Positions 12,177 to 23,401 are shown, counted from the first letter of the stretch. The stretch is 64,000 nt of DNA from Hygrocybe punicea (GCA_963556145.1 OY744463.1:5208001-5272000), one strand, 5' to 3'. A program made the numbers and translations. Notes: generated from the letters alone by a model not told the origin.

Positions 12177-12905
12177 TTATTGCTATTTTCATATATAATG
12201 ACATTTTGAAAAACAAATATTTTAAAGAAGGAGGTCCTAGTAAAATGATAACTTGTGAAATACTGCACCGAATTACATAGTCTAAGAGAGATAGTTTGTC
12301 TATGTTCTAAGGGCCATCTTTTCCTCTATTTACAATTTCAAAATATGTGTTATATAAAAAGTTACAGGTGAATTGTTGATTTGAGTCATTGCAACTTGTA
12401 CAATGAATATATTTACAAGAAATGCTTGGATTGACATCATTGTAGAGAGAAAGTTATTCTATTTTTCAAGGGCTACAAGAGCCCATACTGTGTTTTTCTG
12501 TACTTTAAAAATTTGAAGGAGAATTACACAAAACAACCTCTGTATAGATAACATTACAATAATCTGCTAAAGTCCAAAATACAAGAAAACGCGGTATTGG
12601 CCCTTGTAGCCCTTGAAAAATAGAACAACTTTCTCTCTACAACCATGTCAATCCAAGCATTTCTTGTAAAGATATTCATTGTACAAGTTGCAATGACTCA
12701 AATCAACAATTCACCTATAACCTTTTATATAACACATATTTTGAAATTGTAAATAGAGGGAAAGATGGCCCTTAGAACATAGACAAACTATCCCTCTCAG
12801 ACTATATAATTTGGTGCAGTGTTTCACAAGTTATCATTTTACTAGGACCTCCTTCTTTAAAAGATTTGTTTTTCAAAATGTCATTATATATGAAAATAGC
12901 AATAA
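12177..12905. mobile_element. Long foldback (inverted-repeat) element, ~730 bp
   Basis: The left arm (about 12177-12510) is repeated in inverted orientation in the right arm (about 12570-12905) over roughly 320 bases with scattered mismatches, leaving a spacer of only about 50-60 bases. Matching examples are TTATTGCTATTTTCATATAT at the left edge against its complement at the right edge, and CAAGGGCTACAAG near 12469 against CTTGTAGCCCTTG near 12603. It has no coding capacity and is AT-rich. No clean target duplication is visible at the outer edges. It is best described as a MITE or foldback remnant whose transcript would form a long hairpin. Confidence 0.85.
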
Positions 12906-13306
12906 GCTAAAAAAAGCTTCATAAGTTCAAAAAGCAATAAGCATGCCGTGCTTAAATTGGCAGGGTTGAGCCACTTTTATAAGACTAGAAAAGAATGAAA
13001 AAGGAAGGGAAGGCACTTCGTACTTATGCAAAAGAACCAGAGCTTTGTGTTTTCTGGCTCAATTTGTCACAGTTCAAAGCAGGGGTTATATTTTAATACA
13101 ATACTACAAAACAACCTGCATTGGTTCCTACCACTCTCATCTCTGTTGTCTCTCGTCGTCCCACTATATTTAGTCAGTACAGGACAAATATAAGGCAATG
13201 AAACTTAAATTTTCAGCAGGGATGGGTGTACCATCCCCACTGCAACCTCATGATTTTGGGCTTGACGCTTCATCAGCTGCGCTGTCTGGTAAAGCCATGA
13301 GGTCGT

Positions 13307-14100
13307 TGTAGAGGGTCCTCGACCCTCTGAGGCCGTAACATCGATATCTAGTGAATCCGCTCGAACCCGACGTCTCTAGCAATCTACGCTCGAACCCGAC
13401 GCAACCCGACGCAACCCGATGCATACCGACTAGCACGGCCGCTCACGTACCTGGTCGGTCTATCTCCTAAACTCATGGAACTTCAAATATCAAAGATAGA
13501 TCTCATCGGACTGGGATCCCGACATCGGACTTGCCTTATTCACGCCTAGCGTCTCCCTTATGGGGATATAGTAAAGTATATTGCATCTTTTACGGTTTTT
13601 ATATCTTCCACCCATTTTCCCTGTCATCGTCACCTCGCAACGCTCTTCCTACTTCCCCATTTTTATTCTCCTTTGTTTCCTCTCATTGGCCGAGGACTCT
13701 CGTCCGAATCTAGGTACAGAAATTTGTAGTATAAAAACGGTGCCCAAGCGCCGTCTCATAATAAGAAACCAGTTCCCCCGTTTCCTCTCTCTGAGAATTA
13801 GTCTCTCAGTAAAATCCATCGCACACATTACTCGTTGGATTCCTTGACGCTCTCCCCATCCTTCTACCATCTTAATCTCTACGTTTCTCGTCACCCGACA
13901 CCCGACCCGCCGTACCCGACACCGTCGGCTTTGTCGGCTTTGACCGGCCTCGATAGATTTCAGTAGTTTACTTGGCGGCTTCTTATCATTTACATCCTAT
14001 CATCTTACTGAAGCTTGTTAGACTATTCCTAGTCACTTTCACGCTGACCCCCACAGGCTTAGGATTATTATTCCGCAGCCACCCCAACCTCGCCTTTACA
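13307..14100 (+). repeat. LTR 1 (outer 5' LTR of the Ty3/gypsy block)
   Basis: 794 bp, starting TGTAGAGGG and ending CCTTTACA, with the TG...CA ends and short inverted termini TGTA/TACA expected of an LTR. A TATA box (TATAAAAA at about 13730) precedes the probable transcription start. The same sequence recurs at 22314, 32523 (inverted) and 34375. This copy is the most changed of the four, with several C-to-T differences near 13830-13890. In the inversion model it is the 5' LTR of E1 recombined with that of E2, now joined to E2's interior. Confidence 0.92.
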
Positions 14101-14118
14101 TCTGGAGCCCACCACGAG
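14101..14118 (+). promoter_or_regulatory. Putative primer-binding site of E2
   Basis: Directly after the LTR the sequence reads TCTGGAGCCCACCACGAG. TGG two bases past the LTR end is where the 3' CCA of a priming tRNA normally pairs. E1 has the same sequence with one change (CCACCGCGAG), read on minus from 32522. The tRNA species was not identified. Confidence 0.5.
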
Positions 14119-14459
14119 GAATAGTCTAGCACCACCATAGCTTCCTCTTCCCGTATCCCTCCCTCTGACCGTCGTCTTCGAGATCTTCCTCGAAGAACTC
14201 TTCAACAAGAACTCTCTTTAGCCGCCTTCGACCCGACAATTGACGACGACTTCTTCCAGCTAGTACCCGACCACCTCGCTCGACATAACAATCTCCCGCT
14301 TGTCTCAGGGTCAAACACCCCCTATATCTTTCATCCGACAGTCTCGAATCGGTCGATATACCGATAATTACCATTACACCCGACTCATCCGATCTCAGTT
14401 CGACACCTGCATCGCCTACGTCCCCGACTTCGACCTCGTTAGAACCCCCGTCCACGTCT

Positions 14460-14560
14460 TCGCTCGCGACATCAAAAACTCCGTCATTGTCATTGTCTCT
14501 GTCTTCGCTCTCGACATCAAAAACTCCGTCATCGTCATCGTCCCCGTCTTCGTCTTCGTC
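14460..14560. repeat. Duplicated ~45-bp GTC/GAC-rich unit in the retroelement leader
   Basis: A unit containing GACATCAAAAACTCCGTC occurs twice in tandem in the untranslated leader of E2. The same pair is present inverted in E1 at about 32080-32162. It lies in the leader upstream of gag and produces acidic or serine-rich shadow frames. Confidence 0.6.
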
Positions 14561-14645
14561 CATGCCGTCATCGTCCACGTTACCCAACCCGCTCATCGTA
14601 CACCCCACAACCGCTTCATCGACATCTCAGCGCCCTCCACCCACA

Positions 14646-16895
14646 ATGACTTCGACCGCTGGATCCTCGACTGCTACCGTTCCCCATGTTACTCCTTGAC
14701 AGATGCCCGCTCGTGGTCACTCCACGGCCCCGACCTTCGACGGGAATCCGCTCAATTTAAACTGCTTCTTTGAAGAAGTCGAGATACTTGCTGCCGATGC
14801 CGCTCTCGACGACGCAGGACGTATTAAGCATAGTCTGCGCTACGCGTCGCTTAGCAACTACGAGCTATGGGCGAGTTTACCTAGTGCGACCGGCGTCGAT
14901 TATGCCGCATTCAAAAGGAGCGTACTCGTGCTATACCCGGGCACGGAAGACGATCACCAGTACACTATGGCGGATCTTGACCGTCTTACGCACACCCAAA
15001 CCGCTTACGGTATCCATACCCACGCCGAACTTGGCGAATATTACCGCGAGTTCGTTCGGATCTCGGGATTCCTCTTAGACAAGGGTTGAATCTCTCCTCG
15101 AGAACACAACATCGCGTACAAGAACGGCTTCCATCTCGAGCTTAAAAAGGACATCAAAACCCGTCTGCAGTACCAAAAACCGAACCATTTCCATAGCGAC
15201 CCTTACGACTTCCAGGACTTCCACAATTGCGCCCACTTCCTGCTGGCCGGAACCGCGGCCGAACCGTCCACCGTCTCTCGTCTATCGTCAACGTCGCCTG
15301 CCACCATCCGGTACTTGACTCCAATAGAACCTGCCACCCACTACCCGCCACCCGCTCGCTATGACCCGGTCATTCCTATAGCGGAACCGGTTGAACCTAA
15401 CGTATCCGACCTCTTTCGTCTCGTTTCGCAACAACTCGCTGTCCTCACGCAAGCCCTCACCGAACGCAACAACCCCCCAAAGCCTTGTGCAAATAGGGCT
15501 GAGCCGACCACCGCGGGACAGGGTTTCACCAACTTCAACTGCCTCTTTTGCGACGACCCGTTCCATCGTATACGCGATTGTCCCATCTGCGAGCAGTACA
15601 CTCGAGACGGAATATGCCGCAAGAACGAGCACGGCCGCATCATATTGCCTAATGGAATGTATCTTCCAAAGGCTATCGTCAGCAAAAATATGAGGGAACG
15701 CTTCGACGCGTGGCATGCACAGAACCCCGGCAACTGCGCTCCCCCTGCCCGCAACCCCACAGAACCATTCCAACGTGACCCGCCACCTCATGTCAAAGCT
15801 AACTTCGTCTCCACCGTCGAAGTACCCACCTACGAACCAGAGGTCACCACCAAGTACGCCGACATCTTTCAGTCCACGACGTCTGACATCGACGATGACA
15901 ACGAACAAATTAAGGTTCTGGAAGCCGAAGTGCAGCAGCTTCGCAAACGGGTTAGATTCGACGGTGTAGAGATCCCATCGAAGGTGAAAGGCAAGTCTAG
16001 AGAAGCGTTTCCCAATCCGCCCACCACTTCCACGTCTGTCCCCGCTGCGAAACCCGCCGAGAAAACGTCTACCAGACCTGTCAACAAGCACCCGATCACC
16101 ATCGTTCCACCTTCGAACACGTGGCCGACCGAGCCGACCGCCTTCGTGCCGCGCACTCCCCAGAACCTTCCTGCGTTGCACCCCCAGTACCGCTACCAGG
16201 CCCCCATCAAAGATCCCGGTATCGCCAAATCCATCATCAACCGCGCACTCGATTCTCAAGTCTGCATTTCGCAACGAGAACTTTTAGCCATGTCGTCCGA
16301 TGCCCACCGACACATGAAGGACCTCACTACGTCAAAAAAGGTCACCGCCGAGAGTAACAATGTCAAGGTCTTCCATTTTCACGTACCCGAAATCCCCACT
16401 CGCGCCTGTCAACACTGTCAGGAGAACGTCCCGCTCGTCGTTGGCCGCAACTCAGTCCCTCTCCGTGCGGTCTACCCGCTCATCAACGGAAAATTCGTAT
16501 TCGAGTGCGTCCTTGACAACGGTTCCATGATCATCGGCATGCGACGCGATATTTGGGAGAAACTCAGTTACGGCCTCCAAAATATGAAGATGCGGATGCA
16601 GTCGGCAAATAAAAGCGACAACGACACCCTCGGCCGGATCGCCAACCTAAAATTCACTTTTGGCGACGTCGATCTTTTCCTCCAAGTCCAAGTCGTCGAC
16701 GACGCCCCCTACGAGATCCTCATCGGCCGCCCGTTCTTCACGCTTTCCGAGGCCCTTACGAAGGATTATAAAAATGGAGAACAACAAGTCACGATCACGG
16801 ACCCAAACACCAGCGCCGTTGTCACCTTGCCCACCATCGAGCACAACCAAAAGAACCGACGAGAGCGGTCCGACACCGGAAAACCGGATTTTTAG
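14646..16895 (+). pseudogene. E2 Gag-protease, interrupted by two TGA codons
   Basis: Co-linear with the intact 752-codon Gag of E1 (29718-31976). It starts at an ATG matching E1's (14646) but has TGA at about 14697 and again at 15087-15089, where E1 has CGA and CGG. Downstream the frame is open to TAG 16893-16895. Recognisable parts are the capsid-like helical region (FDGN, ADLDRLTHTQTAYGI), a zinc knuckle CLFCDDPFHRIRDC (CX2CX4HX4C), a coiled-coil-like stretch near 15900-15960, and an aspartic protease with a DNGS active-site motif and LIGRPFF flap partner. An ATG at 14703 could allow a start downstream of the first stop, but not past the second. Confidence 0.85.
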
Positions 16896-16996
16896 AAGTC
16901 GAGGACCCGGAGATACCTCTCGGGAAGGACGCACCGGGAGATGAGAAGCCGCCACTTGAAAGCGACCACACCTATACCACGAACTATTCTTCCCTT

Positions 16997-19900
16997 TTGC
17001 CGTTTCCCCTAGAAGAGGACTTATGTTTTTCTATCGATTTAGATTTCTCTTCGTCTCAGCCTCAGACTGCCGCCCAGTACATTTCATTGTTGACCGATGT
17101 ACAAAATCAGATACGTACTACCGATACCCTTCCTTCGTCTTGTTCCGTCTCCGCTTCCACGTCACCTACTTCTTCTTCGAATATTTGTAACAAAGCCTCT
17201 ACTGAACACGCTACTTATATCTCGTATACCACCCCCCCTACCAGGGACCTAAAAGGAGTCGTTACCAAGAAAAAGTATAAGAAGGTAGCCGATCGTATCC
17301 GCCCAATTTCTACCACTCTCCCCGACGAATACCGTATCATACGCGAGATCACCGGCGACCCACTAGCCGATTTACCCACGCTCCCGACTCACCCGCCCGA
17401 CTTTACACCCGGCACCCGCTATACCCAGGAACGACACGACGTGATGCCGATGAACCCGGATGGATTCCTTTGGCCTGAGGAAGAAAAACTCGGCCACCAT
17501 ATCATCAAAACGCAAGAAGCCGCCTTCGCCTGGAACGAATCCGAGAAAGGCCAGTTCAATACGGACTACTTCCCGCTGATCCACATTCCCACCGTACCGC
17601 ACGACCCGTGGGTCCATCGCAATATCCCAATCCCACCCGGCATCCTTAACGAAGTCATCGGCATCATCAAAGACAAAATTAACGCCGGTACCTATGAACC
17701 CTCGAATTCGTCATACCGCTCCTGCTGGTTCTGCGTTTTGAAAAAGGATGGGAAGTCTCTTCGAATCGTCCACGATCTACAGCCGCTTAATGCCATCACT
17801 ATTCGCGATCCCGCCGTACTGCCCATGACCGAGCACTTGGCCGAGGCCTTTGGCGGCCACTCTTGCTACGCTTCCTTCGACCTCTTCATCTCTTTCGACC
17901 AACGCCTCGTCCACCCCTCGTCTCGGGACTATATGACCTTTCAGTCTCCACTCGGAACGCTTCGACTTATGCGGATTGCTATGGGATACACAAATTCCCC
18001 GCAGATCCTACACGGTGACTCCACGTACATCCTCCGTGACGAAATCCCTCATCTTGCCGTTCCGTATATGGACGATATTCCCGTCAAAGGGCCTCCAACC
18101 CGCTACGAGCAACCCGACGGTACCTACGAGACTATACCCGAGAACACGGCAATCCGACGTTTCATTTGGGAGCACTTCCAAGGTGTCAACCGCGTCATCC
18201 AGCGTTTCCGCTATGTTGGCGGTACCTTCAACGGCAAGAAACTCGAGTTGTGTCGACCCTCAGTCATCGTTGTCGGCCACCGATGCACATACGAAGGAAG
18301 AGTAGCCGACGACTCCAAAGTACAGAAGATTCGCGATTGGCCACTGCCGACCAACCTCACCGAAGTTCACGCCTTTCTCGGTATCTGCGGCGTCTTGTGT
18401 ATTTTTATCAAGGACTTCTCGCTCCACTCCCGACCCCTCATCCGTCTTACCCGCAAAGGTATACCCTTCGAATTTGGTGAAGAAGAAGAGACCGCCGTCG
18501 ACTACCTCAAAAACGCCGTCATTTCATCGCCAGCGCTGCGCGCTATCGACTACACACGTGAATGGGAAGTGATTCTCGCCGTTGATTCATCCATCCTTGG
18601 AGTCGGCTTCGTTCTTATGCAAATCCGTGCTGACGGAAAGCGCTATCCGAATCGTTTTGGTTCAATATCGTGGAACGAACGCGAAGCCCGATACTCTCAG
18701 TCCAAGCTCGAGCTTTATGGTCTCTTCAGGGCCCTCCGCGCCTACCGGATTTTCATTATCGGCGTCCGCAACCTCACTGTTGAAGTCGACGCGAAGTACA
18801 TAAAAGGGATGCTCAACAACCCCGACATTCAGCCCAATGCAACGATCAACCGATGGATAGCCGGCGTGCTCTTATTTGACTTTAGACTTGTTCACGTACC
18901 CGCTTCCGCACACGGTGCACCCGACGGACTCTCCCGATGTCCCCGCGCTGCAGAAGACCCCGAGGAGATCAACGACTCCGACGATTGGCTCGACCACTCC
19001 TACGGTTTCTTTATGGAAGTCGTCAACTACCGACCCGTCCCCATACCGTCTAAGCCGATTGCCGTATGCGGCCGCTGCCGTGCCACAGCCGACCGACTCC
19101 AAGAATTACTGGCCGTCCTCGTCTACACAAATCAGGAAGCCGTTTCTGACATACCGCAATCCGATAAAGCCCGCGCGGCCGACGCTCGTCTTGCCCTCGT
19201 CGAGATCTGGTTACGAGATCTAACCTGACCCGCGAACTTCACGGACGAAGAATACCGTCTGTTCTTACGATACGCCCTTGAATTCTTCGTCACCGATAAC
19301 AAGCTTTGGCGCAAAGACCGTCACGGAAAACACAAACTCGTCATACCGCCCGACCGCCGGCTTCAGTTACTCAAAGACGCTCACGACTCTCTCGGCCACA
19401 AAGGTATATTCTCCGTCCGCGCTCGGCTACTTGACCGTTTCTGGTGGCCGCACCTCGACCACGACGTTAAGTGGTACGTCCAGTCTTGCCATCAGTGCCA
19501 AGTACAGCAAATGCGTTATCATCACATTCCGCCCACCGTCACTACACCGGCCTCGCTATTTCATAAAGCGTATGTCGACACAATGTTTATGCCACGATCC
19601 GGCGGCTATCGATACATTGTCCAAGCCCGTTGCTCCCTGTCCGCTTACCCTGAGTTCCGCATGTTACGCCGCGAGACCGGCTCGACCATCGGCACATTCC
19701 TGTTCGAAGACATCTTATGCCGTTGGGGCGCTCTCGAAGAAATCGTTACCGACAACGGCAAGCCGTTCGTAGAGGCACTTGACTATCTCGCCTCCCGCTA
19801 CGGTATCCGCCACATCCGCATTTCGCCCTATAACTCACAAGCGAACGGACCCGTTGAGCGTCGCCACCTAGATGTCCGGGAGGCCATTATGAAAAGTTGT

Positions 19901-20545
19901 GACGGAGATGAAAAGAAATGGCACACCGTAACCCACTCCGTATTTTGGGCCGAACGGGTCACGACACACAAAAGCCTCGGATACTCGTCCTACTACATCG
20001 CACACGGAGTAGAACCACTTTTTCCATTCGATTTTGCCGAAGCTACGTACATGGTTCCGACGCAAGATACGATGTCTACGACCGACCTCATAGTCATCCG
20101 CGCCCGACAACTTCGTAAACGAGAAGCTGACCTCAATCGGGTCAAAGAAAAGCTTACCAAATCTCGGCTCGCGTCCGCCCGACAATTCGAGCAGAAATAC
20201 GCCAACACGATCAAAGTTTTCGACTTCAAACCCGGTAACCTCGTTCTCGTCCGAAATTCACGTATCGAAATGTCTCTCGATTGTAAAGCAAAACAGCGGT
20301 ACTTTGGACCCATGGTTGTTGTCAGGAAAACAGAAGGCGGATCCTACATACTCGCCGAACTCGACGGTGCGGTTTCTAAATCTCAATTTGCTGCTTTCCG
20401 AGTCGTACCCTACCACGCCCGCTCAAAAATATTGATACCGTTGGACGACTTCTTACAATACCCCGATGCCGACGATACCGATTCAAACGATCTTGATGAT
20501 CCGATGTACCCACCCTCTATAGACTCCTCACCCGATGACGATTAA
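16997..20545 (+). CDS. E2 Pol: reverse transcriptase-RNase H and integrase (one in-frame TGA)
   Basis: The frame is -1 relative to gag and is already open across the gag stop at 16893. 16997 is only the first ATG-equivalent in the open frame. RT includes WFCVLKKDGKSLRIVHDL and the catalytic YMDD at about 18064-18077. The RNase H and tether region runs to TGA 19226-19228. In the same frame the sequence continues as PANFTDEEYRLFL, then the HHCC zinc finger (HDSLGHK...CHQCQ), the DDE integrase core (YVDTMF, TDNGKPF, SPYNSQANGPVERRH) and a GPY/F-like C-terminal module (RYFGPMVVVRKTEGG), stopping at 20543-20545. The protein order RT-RH-INT assigns it to Ty3/gypsy (Metaviridae). The same TGA occurs in E1. 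Confidence 0.9.
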
Positions 20546-20753
20546 GCATTTCATTTATATTCTGTCCACGTTATACCCCCATTTTATTTAGTTCCTCTTA
20601 GTTTTCTAACGATATGACGAATGATGCGAATAGTCCTATGTCTTCAGGAGCCGATCGGCTTTCCTTAGCTGGGTGAACAAGCTGACACATCTTTTATGTA
20701 CACGATATATTTTATATATATATATACAATGGGCTCGTTATTTTTTTTATATT

Positions 20754-22142
20754 TTACAGGCGGCCGGTCTCGTAATCCCGCTTCAACATTGCCAACCTTG
20801 AGGTCGACCGTTCGAGATCGACGCGAAGCCGCTGGAACTCTTGACCGAAGTGGACAAGGTGACGGTTGATGTTGGTGCCCAGGGCTCCCAGCTCCTCCGT
20901 AAGGACCGCTAGCCACGCCGACACTTGCTCGTAATTCTCCATCGTCAAAATGAACGGGTTCGCTGCCGAGGCCGCCCTAAGCCTTTTCATCGGCCGCTCT
21001 TCCTCCGACTCCTCCTTGTCTTCGTCATCGTCCTCGACCGACTCCACGTCCTCGACCCGCGGTTTGCTCGTTGAGGCCCGGGCAGGCCTACTGCGGATGG
21101 GCTTTGTCGTGAACGACAACGGCTTCCTCGTGCCGACCGCGACCTCCTTCCCCTTTCCGGTATCCACCTTGCGCCGACCCCCGCCCATCCAGTGTGTAGC
21201 GTTAGTACATCTTTTCTTCAGCCTCCGGCATCGTTCGCACACGTAGCCCGTGACGCCTCGACACGCCTCTTGCGCCTTGACGCAGTTGGTGCAGGGTTGT
21301 AGGGGAAACGGCCCGGTGAACTATTACCAGGATCAGTGACTAAAGAACAAAGGAACCGACACAGGAACTCACCGTCATACCAGCCAGGTCTCCGGTCTCT
21401 ACGCCCGGCGTATCTACATCTTCTACATCGGCCGGTGTCTCTGGTGCCGGGTCGACGGGGCCTTCCTCTGGCTCAACTGCGGCTTCGCCTTCCGGAATTG
21501 ACTCAGTCCTTGGTTCACCTGCGTTTGCTTCAGCTCGCCGTTCTTCGCTGAGCCGCCGCCGATACGCGGCTCCATCCCTTTCAACCCGGTCCACTTCTTG
21601 ATTCCAGTGCTGCTCGTGTTGTTCTATTCTAGGCCGCTCCCGCCTTTCCTCTGCCGCCTTTCGCCTTTTCTCCGCCTCCGCTCGTGCATTTGCCTCTGCC
21701 ATCCATCTGGCCTCCTCTTCCCGCGTAGCCGCTTCTTCATCCGCCCGCCGTCTGGCTTCTTCCTTTTCATGCCTCTCTCGGTCCGCCGCTTCTTTCAGCC
21801 ACTCTTCGACATCGTTGGCGTACGATTGGCGGTCAGCCCATAACGGTGGCGTTACTGGCCTCGTACCACCAGCTCGGAGTTCCGCGACGATTCCATTATA
21901 AGCACGCTGGTGGGACGACATGAGCTATCTTAGGACACGCGTAGTCAATCGGGAAAACTCACCAGCGCTTTCTTGCGGCCGCTTAACCATTGTTGGGCCA
22001 TCCCCTCGTTGCCGTCCACCATCGTTACGAGATCGTCACTATGAAACACGGTGACCGCATTGACGGCCTCTTCGTAGTCCGGCCGGACATCGGGTTCGAT
22101 GCTTTCGACGAAGGCGAGGAAATTGTCGTAGACTTGGGACAT
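20754..22142 (-). CDS. Antisense accessory gene of E2: coiled-coil protein with Zn2Cys6-spaced cysteines
   Basis: Transcribed opposite to gag-pol, between integrase and the 3' LTR. Three exons (22142-21963, 21924-21373, 21320-20754) with phase-0 GT-AG introns of 38 and 52 nt give 432 residues. Residues about 85-190 are highly charged Glu/Arg/Ala-rich and predicted coiled coil. Residues 190-240 are acidic. Six cysteines at about 254, 257, 264, 272, 275 and 282 have the spacing CX2CX6CX7CX2CX6C, which fits the fungal binuclear zinc cluster, and the second half reads CERCRRLKKRC. A basic stretch, an acidic run and a final heptad-like region (about 375-430) follow. The function is unknown; DNA or nucleic-acid binding is plausible from the motif only. 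This copy is uninterrupted. Confidence 0.7.
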
Positions 22143-22313
22143 TGTGAACGTGTGATGGTGTAGAGGAAAGGTCGGATCAAGAAACGAGATTTTTTTTATT
22201 TTTTTTACTTTGCTGTTGTTTGGCCGCTCACGTGATTGGCCACATTCGCGACCCGCATTTGGAGACCCCATATTCTCGACCACGGATGGTCTCTATTAGA
22301 AGACCCAAGGAGA

Positions 22314-23108
22314 TGTAGAGGGTCCTCAACCCTCTGAGGCCGTAACATCGATATCTGGCGAATCCACTCGAACCCGACGTCTCTAGCAATCTACGCTCGA
22401 ACCCGACGCAACCCGACGCAACCCGACGCAACCCGATGCATACCGACTAGCACGGCCGCTCACGTACCTGGTCGGTCTATCTCCTAAACTCATGGAACTT
22501 CAAATATCAAAGATAGATCTCATCGGACTGGGATCCCGACATCGGACTTGCCTTATTCACGCCTAGCGTCTCCCTTATGGGGATATAGTAAAGTATATTG
22601 CATCTTTTACGGTTTTTATATCTTCCACCCATTTTCCCTGTCATCGTCACCTCGCAACGCTCTTCCTACTTCCCCATTTTCATTCTCCTTTGTTTCCTCT
22701 CATCGGCCGAGGACTCTCGTCCGAATCTAGGTACAGAAATTTGTAGTATAAAAACGGTGCCCAAGCGCCGTCTCATAATAAGAAACCAGTTCCCCCATTT
22801 CCTCTCTCTGAGAATTAGTCTCTCAGTAAAATCCATCGCACACATTGATCGTCGGATTCCTCAACGCTCTCCCCGTCGTTCTACCGCCTTTATCTCTACG
22901 TCCCTCGTCACCCGACACCCGACCCGCCGTACCCAACATCGTCGGCTTCGACCGGTCTCGATAGATTTCAGTAGTTTACTCGGCGGCTTCTTACCATTTA
23001 TATCCTATCATTTTACTGAAGCTTGTTAGACTATTCCTAGTCACTTCTACGCTGACCCCCACAGGCTTAGGATTATTATTCCACAGCCACCCCGACCTCG
23101 CCTTTACA
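22314..23108 (+). repeat. LTR 2 (3' LTR of E2)
   Basis: 795 bp, TGTAGAG...CTTTACA, directly preceded by a purine-rich tract (AAGGAGA) that can serve as polypurine tract. It differs from the other LTRs by carrying three rather than two copies of an ACCCGACGCA unit and one rather than two copies of a GTCGGCTTC unit. It is followed by ACGG, which matches the four bases flanking the 5' LTR at 33316 when that LTR is read on minus. Confidence 0.9.
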
Positions 23109-23394
23109 ACGGCGTCGAACCGTCTCTTCGCGTTCGGTCTGGGTTCAGACACGGTCTGAAACCCAGACCGAGGTGGGCTCACCCCGTCCATTCTCCTCGC
23201 GAATGGCAGGTGCGTATCAATAGATACGGCGCTGCACTTCGCGAGGTAGATGGGTGCGGGGGAGCCCTCTGGTGTCCCCAAGGGATGTGGAGGGATGGGG
23301 GGTCTTGTCCCGTGGTCCCTGCGTGGCATTGCCGGTGCTGCTGCTGCCAACCGTTGTCCTCGTTGGGGCGGTGGTATGGTTGTGGTGGTGTTGC

Positions 23395-23401
23395 TGCCAC
23401 G

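Noticed and set aside
14126..14608. Acidic Asp/Glu-rich ORF on minus at 14126-14608 and its plus twin at 32026-32421
   Set aside because: It lies in the untranslated leader of the retroelement and arises from a duplicated GAC/GTC unit. It has no conserved start or stop between copies.
15288..16274. 328-codon minus-strand ORF opposite gag (and the 287-codon twin at 30339-31202)
   Set aside because: It is the complement frame of a GC-rich gag gene. It has no recognisable domain and exists in both copies only because gag is conserved.
13302..23113. E2 as a simple full-length element 13307-23108 with target duplication
   Set aside because: Its outer flanks (GTCGT and ACGGC) do not match. The flanks pair instead with LTR 3 and, imperfectly, LTR 4, which led to the inversion model.
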